The position numbers were made by a program, and so were the translations under genes. Of a DNA stretch of 64,000 nt, positions 36,371 to 48,156 are shown in pieces. The notes under the pieces are model-generated. The model was not told where the DNA came from, did no database searches, and worked only from the letters and a program-made list of their open reading frames with translations. Every line of letters begins with the position of its first letter. The first letter of the stretch is position 1. This DNA comes from Rhinopithecus roxellana (Eukaryota; Chordata; Mammalia; Primates; Cercopithecidae), in NCBI RefSeq assembly GCF_007565055.1, contig NC_044557.1, forward strand, positions 69,259,095 through 69,323,094, read 5' to 3'.

Positions 36371-39300
36371 TTTTTTTGTTTTGTTTATTTTTAAAATTTT
36401 GTGGTTACATAGTATGTATATATATTTATGGGGTACATGAGATATTTTGATACAGGCTTACAATGCATAGTAATTACATCAGAATAAGTGGCATATGCAT
36501 TACCTCAAATATTTGTACTTTATTCGTGTTACAAACAACCCAATTATACTTTTTTAGTTATTTTAAAATGTACAATAGATTATTGCTAAATGTAGTCATC
36601 CTGTTGTTTTATCAAATACTATATCATATTTATTCTATCTATTTTTTGTACACATTAATCATCCTTTATACTTCACCTCCACCCAAAACCCTTCTCAGCG
36701 TCTCATTATCATCCTTCTACTCTCGATCTACATAAATTCAACTGTTTTCGTTTTTAGCCTCCACGAGTAAGTGAGAACATGCAAAATTTGTCTTTCTGTG
36801 CCTGGCTTATTTCACTTAACTTAATGACATCCAGGTTCATTCATGTTGTTACAAATGACAGAAATAGCATTTTTTTTTTTTTGCATCTGAATAGTACTTC
36901 ATTGTGTATATGTACCACATTTTCTTTATACACTTATCTGTCGATGGACACTTACATTGCTTCCAAATCTTGAGTATTGGAATAGTGCTGCAATAAACAT
37001 GAGAGTGCAGATATATCTTATATCTTTGATATACTAATTTCCTTTCTTTTGAGTATATACGTAGTAGTGAGACTGCTGGACACTATGGTAGTTCTATTTT
37101 TAGTTTTTTGAGAAACTTCCAAACTGTTTTCCATAGTGGTTGTACTAATACACATTTCCACCAACAGTGTACAAAGGTTCCTTTTTCTCCATATCCTTGC
37201 CAGCATTTGTTACTGACTATATTTTGGATACAAGCCATTTTAACTGGTGTGAGGTGATATCTCATTGTAGTTTTTATTTGCATTTCTCTGATGATCATCG
37301 ATGTGGAGCACCTTTTCATACATCTATTTGCCATTTATATGTCTTCTTTTGGGAAATGTCTATTCAGATATTCCGACTATTGTTTAATTGTATTATTAGA
37401 TATTTTCTTAGAGTTATTTGAGCTCCTTATATATTTTGGTTATTAATCTATTGTCATATCAATAGTTGCAAATATTTTCTCCCATTCTGAAAATTGTCTC
37501 TTCATTTTGTTGATTGTTTCCTTTTGCTGTGCAGAAGCTTTTTAACTTGATGTGATCCCATTTGTCCCTAATTGCTTTGGTTGTCTGTGCTTGTGGAGTA
37601 GTAGTCAAGGAATCTCTGCCCAGTCCAATGTCCTGAAGAGTTTCTCCAAGGTTTGGACTCTTATTTACTGAGAGACTTTTTATTGCAGCTTCAATCTCAT
37701 TACTTGTCATCCATCTGTTCAAATTTTGGATTTCCTCATGGTTCAACCTTGCTAGATTTTATATGCCTAGGATTTTTTCCATTTCTTCTAGATTTCTTAA
37801 TTTGTTGGCATATAGTTGTTCATAGTAGCCACTGATGACCCTTTGAATTTCTACAGTATCAATTGTAATATCTCCTTTTTCATCTCATATTTTGTTTACT
37901 TGGTCTTTTTTTTTCTTAGTTATTCTGTCTAAAGGTTTGTCAAGTTTATATTTTCAAAAAACCAACTTTTTGTTTTGTTGATCTTTTATATCGTTTTCAT
38001 TTCGAATTCATTTATTTCTGCTCTGATTCTTATTTCTTCTCTTCTCCTAATTTTGGGTTTGGTTTTTTCTTGCTTTTCTTGTTCCTTAAGATGCATTGTT
38101 AGGTTGTTTATTTGAAGTTTTTTTTTTCTTTTTTGATGTAGGCACTTATAGTTATAAATTTTCCTCCAAGTGCTGCTTTTGCTATATCTCATAGATTTCA
38201 GTAGTTGTGTTTCCACTAAAATTTGTTTCAAGAAATTTTTCACTTTCCTTCTTAATTTCTTCATTGACCACTGGTCACTTAGAAGCATATTGTTTAATTT
38301 ACATGTGCTTGTATAGTTTTAAAAATTCCTCTTGATATTGATTTCTAGTTTTATTTCATTATGGTCAGGCAAGATGTTTGATATTATTTCAAAATTTTGA
38401 ATGTTTTAAGTCTTGTTTTGTCACCTGATATATGGTCTATCCTTGAGACTGACCCTTATGTTGAGGAGAATAAGATGTATTCTGTAGCCACTGGATCAAA
38501 TATTCTGTAAATTGGTATTAGGTTCATTTGTCCTACAGTGCAGAGTAAGTCCAATGTTTCCTTGTTGATTTTCTGTCTGGAAGATCTTTCCAATGCTGAA
38601 AGTGGGGTGTTAAAGTCTCCAGCTCTTATTATATTGGGGTCTATCTCTCTGCGTGTCTCTAATAATATTTGCTCTACATGTTGGGATGCTGTAGTGTTGG
38701 GAGCATATATATTTATAACCATTGTATCCTCTTGCTGAATTTACCTCTTTATCATTACGTAATGACCTTCTTTGTCTTCTCTTATTGCCTTTGTTTTGAA
38801 ATCTATTTTGTCTAAATATAGCTACTCCTGCTCTTTTATGTTTTCCATTGTCATGGGATATATTTTTCTTTCCCTTTATTTTCAATCTATGTGTGTCTTT
38901 ATAAGTCAAGTGTGTTTCTTGTAGGCAACAGACCATTGAGTCTTATTATTTTTTATTTAATCTATTCAGTCAGTCTATATCTTTTGATTGGAGAGTTTAA
39001 TCCATTTGTGTTCATTGTTATTATTGATAAGTAAAGACTAACTTCTTCCATTTTATTTGTTTTCTGGGTTTTCTTTTGTGGTTTTCTCTTCCTTCATTCT
39101 TTCCTTCCTGTCTTACATTTGGTGAAGGTGAGTTTGTAAGATAGTGTGTTTGAATTGCTTGCTTTATTTTTTATGTATACATTGTATGTTTTTTGGTTCG
39201 AGGTTACCATGAGGCTTGCAAGTAATACTTCATAACCCATTATTTTAAACTAGTAACAACTGAACTTTAATTCTATAAACAAGGAAACCAACAAAGAAGC

Positions 39301-39565
39301 AAAAGAAAAACTAATAAAAACTTCACACTTTACCTTCCCACTTTTAAACTTTCTGTTGTTTCTATTTATATCTTATTTTACTGTCTATGTCTTGAAAAGT
39401 TGTTGAAGTTATTATTTTCAATTGGTCCCCCCTTTATCTTTCTTGTCAAGATATGACTAGTTTACAATGTTATAATATTCTGTTTTTCTGTGTATTTACT
39501 ACTACCAATGAACTTTGCAACTTCAGATAATTTCTTATTGCTCATTAACATTCTTTTCTTTCAGC
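36371..39565 (-). mobile_element. L1MA-like element with internal ORF2 deletion
   Basis: The 3' UTR has the L1MA signature (tagtatgtatatatatttatg then ggggtacatgagatattttg). ORF2 C-terminal sequence follows to about 37655. It then jumps directly to sequence encoding the start of the reverse-transcriptase domain. In translation, AIKSLSVNKSP is followed at once by NLGETLQDIG, so roughly 1.7-2 kb of ORF2 including the catalytic FADD is missing. Endonuclease and inter-ORF sequence then run to ttcttttctttcag near 39565, where L1 similarity ends. Confidence 0.85.
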
Positions 39566-39574
39566 AGTATGCTT

Positions 39575-39614
39575 CAGATGAGATTGGTGTGTTCAGGGTG
39601 GTATGGACATAGAC
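39575..39614 (-). pseudogene. RNA5SP: 5S rRNA 5'-end fragment (retrocopy)
   Basis: Read on the minus strand, gtctatgtccataccaccct followed by gaacacaccaatctcatctg corresponds to nucleotides 1-41 of vertebrate 5S rRNA. By eye 34 of 41 positions match with one gap, and five of the six substitutions are at CpG sites of the 5S sequence. It starts at the exact RNA 5' end and abuts L1 sequence on its 3' side. It lacks the internal promoter and most of the RNA, so it is not functional. Confidence 0.75.
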
Positions 39615-40574
39615 ACAGCTGTATACTTCAGATTGTTGTTTCATGTTAAATAACTGTTTAAGATTCACATTCCAAAGAAAATCATGCTACATAAAAATTA
39701 TCCAAGATTGTCACCCAAAAAATTATTGGATAAAATCTAAAAAGTACCATTGTAATTCTGTCTCTTGTGAATAAATCATCATTCTATATGTAAACAGATT
39801 CACTCAACTCTTATTGTAGAAAACTTCAGAGTTGATAAGTTGCTGTCTAACTTCCTGTTGCATGCACTTGCTAGAGAAAAGTGAGCAATGCTTTCTGTGT
39901 CAGCATCATTTGGGGATGGAAGGAATCATTTCACATAGAAGGGGGCAGCCTGGTGCTTTCAGAGAATGGCAATGAAAACCACAGGGAATAAAGTACTGAA
40001 CACTGCATTGCAAGTTTTCATAATGGGGGCCACACTGTTGGTTGCCATGGAGAAAAAGACCAATTGTTGCTTCAACAATGACTATGCATGCAGCCATGAG
40101 ATTAAGGGTTCATGCCACCTTCATTAATCTTCCTCAAGTACTTCTAAGTGTATAAGAATCCTTTTAGGAAAAGCTCCTAAAAATCTCAGCAATATCTTTA
40201 CTTTCTTTGCATAGATAAGGATGAACAATTATAATCCAAAATGTTTCTCCAAAAGTTCTCTTAAAAAAACATAGAAACAGAAGATCCATATGAAAAGAGA
40301 ACCAATCTGGGAGGATGGATATTGTGTCTTCTAAATCTTGTGACCAAGAGTAACTGTTCACCAAATGTTAGCATCTGAAGAAAGTACTAACTGTGAATGT
40401 TTTTTCTCCAGAAAGTAGTACTGGTGGGGAGGGGAGAAGCAGCCAGATTCTCCACTAGTACCGTCTTTGAAGCTCAAGTGCTGCCTCCAGCCACTGATGC
40501 CACTGTCCCCTGGTCGATCCCTTCCAACCAACCTCCTCATGCATCTTGCTCCAACCACCTCAGTCACCACTGCT
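39615..40574 (-). other. Unassigned, transcript-like segment of the composite insert
   Basis: It lies inside the insertion but is neither L1 nor Alu. On the minus strand its 5' third (about 40570-40360) has mixed base composition and a 70-codon open frame (40358-40570). Overlapping downstream frames of 66 (40164-40364) and 63 codons (39906-40097) follow, and then AT-rich UTR-like sequence. I recognise no protein family. It could be a retrocopied cellular RNA or transduced genomic flank. Confidence 0.4.
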
Positions 40575-42562
40575 TGTGACTTATCCTGATTCTTTTGCCA
40601 TCATCTTTCATAACGCAGGAGTTTTAATTTTAATGGAGTCCAGCTTATCAATTATTTATTGCATGGATCATGCCTTTGGTGTTTTATCTAAAAAGTCATT
40701 ACTATTTCCAATATCATTTAATTTTTATTTTAGCTTATCTTCTAGAGTTTTATAGTTTGTATTTTAAATTTAGGTTGATCATCCATTTTGAGTTAATTTT
40801 TGTGAAAGATGTTAAGTGTGTATCTAATATTTATATTTTGCATATAGATGTTCAGTTGTTCCAGCAACATTTGTTGAAGAGATCATCCTTGTTCTATTAT
40901 ATTGCCTTTACTCTTTTGCAAAAGATCAGTTGACCATATTTATATGGGCCTATTTCTTGGCCCTCTATTCTGTTCCATTGATCTACTTGTTCATTCTTTT
41001 GCCAACAACACATTATCTTGAATACTGTAGCTTTATAGTAAATCTTGAAGTTATGTGGTGTCAGCCATCTGACTTTGTTCTTCTGCTTTAATATCGTGTT
41101 GGCTATTCTGGGTGTTCTGCCTTTCCATATGAACCTTATGATCAGTTTGTTGTTATCTACAGAATAACTTGCTGAGTTTTAAAATTGAGATTGCATCAAA
41201 TCTATAGATCAACTTGAAAAGAACTGGCAATATTAAGTCTTCCTATCTATGAATATGGTCTATCTTTGTATTTATTTAGTTATTCTTTATATGTTTTATC
41301 AGAATTTCACAGTTTTTCTCATATAGATCTTATATATATTTTGTTAGATTTATACCTAAGTATTTCACTTTGGGAGGTGTAAATGTAAATGGTAAAGTGT
41401 CTTTAATTTCAAGTTTCACTTGTACATTTTTGCATCTATATTCATATGTAGAAAAGTGATTAACTTTTGTGTGTTAACCTAGTATCCTGCAATCTTCCTT
41501 TAGATATTTATTAGTTTCAGGAGTTGTTTTGTTGATTATTTGGATTTTCTACATAGATGATCAATTCATCTGTGACCACAGACAGTTGTATTTATTCCTT
41601 CCAATTTTATTTCCTTTTCTTGTCTTACTGCATTAGCCAAATATCCAGTATGATAGTAGAAAGCAGTGCTGAGAGGAGACATCCTTGCTTTCTTCCTGAT
41701 CTTAGTGGAAAATCTATAAGTTTCTTACCAATAAATATGATATTAGCTGTAGTTTTTTGTAAATATTCTTTTCTTAGTTTCCTGTGAGTTTTTACCATGC
41801 ATAGGTGTTGGGTTTCATCAAATACATTTTCTGCATGTGTTGATATAATCATATGGCTTCTCTTCTTCAGTCCATTGATGTGATAGCTTACATTATTTGA
41901 TTTTAAATGTTAAATCAGCTTTGCATACCTAGTGTAAAACCTACTTGGCCATAGTGTATAATTTTTTTAGACATTGCTGGATATGATTTGTTAATATTTT
42001 GTTGAGAATTTTTGCATGTATGAAAGATATTGGTCTTTAGTTTGGTTGTGTGTTTGTTTTTTTCCTCTTGATGCCTTTTGTCTTGTTTTGGTGCTCGAGT
42101 AATGCTGGTGTCACAGGATATGTTCGAAAATATTTTTTCTGTATTGTCTTCTGGAATAGATTATAGAAAACTGGCATAATTCTTCCTTACATGTTGGGTA
42201 GGCTTCATGAATACAATAGTTTGGATCTGGTGATTTCTATTTTGGGAGGCAATAAATTATTGATTCAAATTATTTACTAGATTAGCCATGCTCATATTGT
42301 CAATTTTTTTCTTGATTAAATTTTGTAATATTATATCTTTCAGCAATTGGCTCGTTTCATCTAGGTTATAAAATCTGTGGGTATAGCGTTGTTCATAATG
42401 ATCCTTTTTATCCTTTAAGTTTCCATAGGATCTGGCGTGATCTTACAATATTAGTAATTTGTGTCTTCTCTCTGTCTCTCTCTTACTCTCTCCCTCTGCC
42501 TCCCTCTTCTCCCACCCCGTCTTCCCTTCTCTTGTTAGCCTGTCTAGAGACTTATCAATTTT

Positions 42563-42893
42563 TTTTCTTTTTCCTTTTTTCTTTTTTTTGAGGTGGAGTC
42601 TTGCTCTGTCCCCCAGACTGGAGCACAGTGGTGCAATCTCAGCTCACTGCAACCTGTGCTTCCAGGGTTCAAGCAATTCTACTGCCTCAAACTCCTGAGT
42701 AGCTAGGACTACAGGCGTATGCCACTGTCCCCAACTAATTTTTGTATTTTTAGTAGAGATGGGGTTTCACCATGTTGGCGAGACTGGTCTCGAATTTCTT
42801 GGCTAGACTGATCTCAAACTCCTGACCTTGTGATCTGCCCTCCTCAGCCTCCCAAAGTACTGGGATTACAGATGTGAGCCACTGCACCCAGCT
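42563..42893 (-). mobile_element. Full-length Alu (AluS-like) with internal duplication
   Basis: Flanked by a perfect 16-bp direct repeat gagacttatcaatttt (42547-42562 and 42894-42909). The tail has become T/C mixed. Within the left monomer the gactggtctcgaatttc block is followed by a second diverged copy (gactgatctcaaactc), a small tandem duplication. Confidence 0.92.
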
Positions 42894-43235
42894 GAGACTT
42901 ATCAATTTTAATGATGTTTCCAAAGAACCAGCTTTCAGTTTTGTTGATTTTTTTCGATTGGTTTAATTTTTTAAATTTCATTGATTTCTGCTCTAATGTT
43001 TATTATTTATCTTCTTCTCCTTACTTTGGATTTAATTTAAACATTTTCCCCTAGTTTCTTAAGGTGGAGGCTTAAGTGATTAATCTTACATTTGTCTTTT
43101 TCTCTAAACATGCATTCAATAGTATAATTTTCCTCTGAATACACTTTTCATTGTATCCCACACATTTTGATAAATTGTACTTCCATTCTCATTTAGTTCA
43201 ACATATCTTAAAATTTCTCTTAAGATTTCTTCTTT

Positions 43236-43536
43236 GGGCCGGGCGCGGTGGCTCAAGCCTGTAATCCCAGCACTTTGGGAGGCCGAGACGGGCGGATCAC
43301 GAGGTCAGGAGATCGAGACCATCCTGGCTAACACGGTGAAACTCCGTCTCTACTAAAAAATACAAAAAACTAGCCGGGCGAGGTGGCGGGCGCCTGTAGT
43401 CCCAGCTACTCGGAGGCTGAGGCAGGAGAATGGTGTAAACCCGGGAGGCGGAGCTTGCAGTGAGCGGAGATCCGGCCACCGCACTCTAGCCCGGGCGACA
43501 GAGCAAGACTCCGTCTCAAAAAAAAAAAAAAAAGAA
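43236..43536 (+). mobile_element. AluY of Old World monkey type (AluYRa-like)
   Basis: A clean full-length Alu with a perfect 14-bp direct repeat aagatttcttcttt (43222-43235 and 43537-43550) and a short A-tail. It has gctcaagcctgtaatccc, aaaaaactagccgggcgagg and gagatccggccac, which I associate with cercopithecoid AluY subfamilies. CpG content is high. Low divergence and an exact target repeat mark it as one of the youngest insertions here. Confidence 0.88.
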
Positions 43537-43623
43537 AAGATTTCTTCTTTGATCCATGGGTTACATAGAAATGTGTTGTTTAATATCCAAATATTTTGAG
43601 ATTTTCAGATATCTTTCTGTTTT

Positions 43624-45778
43624 TTCAATATTATTATTATTTTTAAGTTCTGGGATACATGTGCAGGATGTGCAGGTTCATTACACAGGTAAACGTGTGC
43701 CCTGTAAGTTTGTTTCACCTATCAACCCATCACCTAGGTATTAAGCCTAGCATGCATTAACTCTGCCCTAATGCTCTCCCTGCTGCCTACCCTCTCCTGA
43801 CAGGCCCCAGTGAGTGTTGTTTCTCTCCCTGTGTTCATATGTTCTCATTGTTCAGCTCCTACTTATAAGTGAGAACATGTGGTGTTTGTTTTACTGTTTG
43901 TATGTTACTTTGCTGAGGATAATGGCTCCCAACTCCATCCATGTCCCTGAAAAGGAAATGATCTCATTCCTTTTTATAGCTGCATAGTATTCCCTGATGG
44001 ATATATACCACATTTTTTAATCAAATCTATAATTGATGGGCATTTGGGTTGATTTCATGTCTTTGTTATTGTGAATAGTGCTGCACTGAACATATGATTG
44101 CATGTATCTTCATAATAGGCTGATTTATATTCCTTTTGTATATACCCAATAATGGGATTGCTGGGTCAAATGGTATTTCTGGTTCTAAATCTTTAAGGAA
44201 TCACCACATTGTCTTCCACAATGGTTGAACTAATTTACATTCCCACCAACAGTGTAAAAGCATCCTATTTCTTTGCAACCTTGCCAGCATCTGCTGTTTC
44301 TTGACTTTTTAGTCCCCATTCTGACTTGCGTGAGATGGTATCTCATTGTGGTCTTGATTTGCATTTATCTAATGATCAGTGATGCTGAGCTTTTCTTCAT
44401 GTTTTTGTTGGCTGCATGTATATCTTCTTTTGAGAAGTGTCTGTTTATGTCCTTTGCCTACGTTTTAATGGAGTTGTTTGTGTTTTTTCTTGTAAATTTG
44501 CTTAAGTTCCTGGTAGATTCTGGATATTAGACCTTTGTCAGATGGATAGATTGCAAAAATACCTCTATGCAAGTAAACTGGAAAATTGAGAAGAAATGGT
44601 TAAATTCCTGGACACATACACCCTCCCAAGACTGAACCAGGAAGAAGCTGAATCCCTGAATAGGCCAAAACCAAGTTTCTGAAATTGAGGCAGTAATAAA
44701 TAGCCTACCAACCAAAAAAAGCCCAGGTTCAGATGCATTTACAGCTGAATTCTACCAGAGGTACAAAGAGGAGCTGGTACTATTTCTTCTGAAATGAAAA
44801 GGAGAGACTCCTCCCTAACTCATTTTATGAGGCCAGCATCACCCTGATACCAGAACCTGGCAGATATACAACAACAACAACAACAAAAATAAAACTTCAG
44901 GCCAATATTTCTGATGAACATTGATGGAAAAAGCCTCAATAAAATACTGGCAAACTGATTCCAGCACACATCAAAAAGCTTATACACTACGATCAAGTCG
45001 GCTTCATCCCTGGGATACAAGGCTGGTTCAACATATGCAAATCAATAAATGTGATTCATCACATAAACAGAACTAAAGACAAAAACCACATAATTATCTC
45101 AATAGATGCAGAAAAGGCCTTCAATAAAATTCAACATCACTTCATGTTAAAAACTCTCAATAAACTATATATTGAAAGAACATACCTCAAAATAATAGTC
45201 ATTTATGATAAACCCACAGCCAATACTATACTGAATGGGCAAAAGCTGGGAGCATTGCCCTTGAAAACTGGCACAAGACAAGGATGCCCTTTCTCACCAC
45301 TCTTGTTTAACATGATGTTGGATGTTCTGGCCAGGGCAATCAGGCAAGAGAAAGAAATAAAGTGTATTCATATAGGAAGAGAGGAAGTTGAATTATCTTT
45401 TTTTGCAGATGGCATGATCCTATATATAGAAAACCCCATCGACTCAGCCCAAAAGTTTCTTAAGTTGATAAGAAACTTCAGCAAAGTCTCAGGATACCAA
45501 AACATTGTGCAGAAATCAGAAGCATTCCTATACATCAACAACAGACAAACCAAATAGTAAATGCACTCCCATTCATAATTGCCACAAAGAGAATAAAATA
45601 CCTGGGAATACAGCTAACAAAGGACGTGAAGAGCCTCTTCAAGGAAAACTACAAACCACTGCCTAAGGAAATCAGAGAGGATACAAGCAGATGGAAAAAC
45701 ATTCCATGCTCATGGATAAGAAGAATCAATATTGTGAAAATAGCCATACTGCCAAAAGCAATTCACAGATTGCATGCT
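43624..45778 (-). mobile_element. Twin-primed (internally inverted) L1
   Basis: 43624-44560 is the 3' part of an L1 on the minus strand (3' UTR and ORF2 C-terminus). At about 44560 the orientation flips, and 44561-45778 is ORF2 reverse-transcriptase-region sequence on the plus strand. The 5'-most ends of both pieces meet at the junction, and about 500-600 bp of ORF2 between them is absent. This is the geometry of twin priming. The host L1M resumes at tctgttattaatta, with a short tctgtt repeat at each side. In the plus part the catalytic FADD reads FADG (near 45402-45413). Confidence 0.88.
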
Positions 45779-46706
45779 ATTCTGTTATTAATTATAGTTT
45801 AATTCTACTGTGGTCTCAGAATAGAACATTGTATGATTTATATTCATTTAAACTTGTTAAGGTGTTATTTTCTTGTCCAGAATGTGGTCTGTCTTGGTGA
45901 ATGTTCCATGTAAACTTGAGAAGAAGGTAATCTCCTGTTCACAAACAGTGAAAGTGGTCTATAGATGTCATTTAAATACAGTTTATTAACAATGCTGTTC
46001 AATTAGACCATCCTTACTTATTTTCTGCCTGCTGGATCTGTCCATTTCTGACAAAGGGGTGTGAAAGTCACCAACTATAATAGTGAATTCATCTATTTCT
46101 CTACACAGTTATATCAGATTTTGCCTCATATATTTTGATGTGCTATTGTTACATGCATACATATACACATTAAGAATCATTATGTCTTTTTTAAGTATTT
46201 GCCCAATTATCATTAAGTAATGTTCCACTGTCCCTGACTTTCCTTGCAGTGAAGTCAGCTCTGTCTGAAACTACTCTTTCTTTCTTTTGATCACTGTTAG
46301 CGTGGTATATCTTTGTTTACTTTTTATCTATATGTGTCTTTATAATTAAAGTAGGTTTCCTACAGACAACATATAGTTGAGTCTTGTTTTTGATCCAATG
46401 TGGCAATCTGTCTTTTCTTTGATGTATTTAGGGCATTAATATTTAAGGTAATTATTGATATGTTTGTATTAATATCTATTGTACTTTTTGCACTTTAGAC
46501 ATTGGTGTGATTTAACTATTGTTGTACTTGTTCTTGGTTCTTATTTTTGTCTTCTGAATTTTTTTTTCTTTTTGTGGTTGTAAGTGCATTTTACATTATT
46601 CCCTTTTCTCTCCTTTCTTGAGATAATTAATTATACTTTTTATATTTTTTTAGTCATTGCACTAGAGTTTGCAATATACCTTTGCAACAACTAATACAGG
46701 TCCACA

Positions 46707-47011
46707 TTTTTTTTTTTTTTTTTTTTTTTTTTGAGACGGAGTCTCACTCTGTCCCCAGGCTGGAGTGCAGTAGCACCATCTCAGCTCACTGCAACCTCCG
46801 CCTTCCGGGTTCAAGCGATTCTCCTGCCTCAACCTTCCGCGTTGCTGGGACTGCAGGAGTGTGCCACCATGCCCAGCTAATTTTTTGTACTTTTAGTAGA
46901 AACGGGGTTTCACCATGTTAGCCAGGATGATCTCGATCTTTTGACTTCGTGATCTGCCCACCTCGGCCTCCCAAAGTGCTGGGATTACAGGCGTAAGCCA
47001 CCGCGCCTGGT
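46707..47011 (-). mobile_element. Full-length Alu (AluS/Y)
   Basis: A T-run of about 26 is followed by both monomers to gccaccgcgcctgg. The flanks ggtccacatttt (about 46699-46710) and gagtgcacttttg (about 47013) look like a mutated target repeat. The host L1M continues on both sides. Confidence 0.9.
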
Positions 47012-47353
47012 TGAGTGCACTTTTGAATAACATTATACCACTTCATGGGTTATGCAAGTATCTTGTAATTTAAAAAATCTCAAATTCCTCCCTTCTGTTC
47101 CTTGTATCATTGCTGTAATTTATTTTACTTATACATGAACTTACAAAAGCATATATACAGGCATACCTTGGTGATATTGTAGGTTCAGTTCCATCCCACT
47201 GCAATAATATAAATGTCACATAAAGCAAGTCGTGAATTTTTTGGTTCCTGAGTGCATTTAAAAGTCGTGTCGGCACTATACTGTAGTATATTAAGTATGC
47301 AATAGCATTATGTCTAAAAATAATGTACAAATCTTAATTAAAATAGTTTATTG

Positions 47354-47651
47354 AGGCTGGGCGTGGTGGCTCACGCCTGTAATCCCAAAACTTTGGGAGG
47401 CCGAGGCGAGCGGATCACGAGGTCAGGAGATCGAGACCATTCTGGCTAACACGGTGAAACCCCGTCCCTACTAAAAAATACAAAAAAAATTAGCTGGGCG
47501 TGGTGGCAGGCGCTTGTAGTCCCAGCTACTGGGAAGGCTGAGGTAGAAGAATAGCGTGAACCCAGGAGGCGGAGCTTGCAGGGAGCTGAGATCGCGCCAC
47601 TGCACTCCAGCGTGGGTGACAGAGCGAGACTCCGTCTTAAAAAAAAAAAAA
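47354..47651 (+). mobile_element. AluY in Tigger1
   Basis: Full-length plus-strand AluY with a short A-tail. The flanks agtttattga and agtgtattac are a mutated target repeat. It interrupts the 3' non-coding end of the Tigger1 near the end of the transposase. Confidence 0.92.
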
Positions 47652-47669
47652 GTGTATTACTTAAAAATG

Positions 47670-48125
47670 CTTTTAATTATATGAGCCTTCAGTGAGTCAT
47701 AATCATTTTGCTAGTGGAAGTTCTTGTCTCAGTGTTGATGGCTGCTGGCTGATCAGGGTAAAGGTTGTTGTAGGTTGGGGTGGCTGTGGCAATTTTTAAA
47801 AATAAGACGATAATGAAAGTTGCCACATTAATTAATTTTTCCTTCATGAAAGATTTCTCTGTAGCACGCAATGCCATTTGAAAGCATTTTACCCAGAATA
47901 GAACTTCTTTCAAAATTTAAATCAATCCTCTCAAACTCTGCTGCTACTTTATCAAATATGTGATGTAATATTCTACACAAGACCTCTATTGTCATTTCAA
48001 TAATGTTTACAGCATCTTCACCAGCAGTTGATTCCATCTTAAGAACCTACCTTCTTTGCTCTTCCTTAAGAAGCAACTCCTCATCCATTCAAGTTTGATC
48101 ATAAGAGTACAGCAATTCAATCAGA

Positions 48126-48156
<31 letters not shown>

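Larger units (their letters stand above)
36371..40574 (-). mobile_element. Composite retroinsertion: RNA-like segment + 5S fragment + L1
   Basis: The host L1M stops at tgtgacttgcct (36360-36371) and resumes at tgtgacttatcct (40575-40587), which looks like a target-site duplication. Between them, on the minus strand from 5' to 3', lie about 960 bp of unassigned sequence (40574-39615), a 5S rRNA 5' fragment (39614-39575), a 5'-truncated L1MA-like element (39565 to about 36380) and its A-rich end. The shared orientation and the 5S 5' terminus fit template switching during L1 reverse transcription. A 5' transduction or separate insertions are the alternatives. Confidence 0.55.

Noticed and set aside
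37459..37746. 95-codon open frame as a novel fused protein
   Set aside because: It is the internally deleted L1 ORF2 and has no evidence of independent function; the deletion is reported instead.
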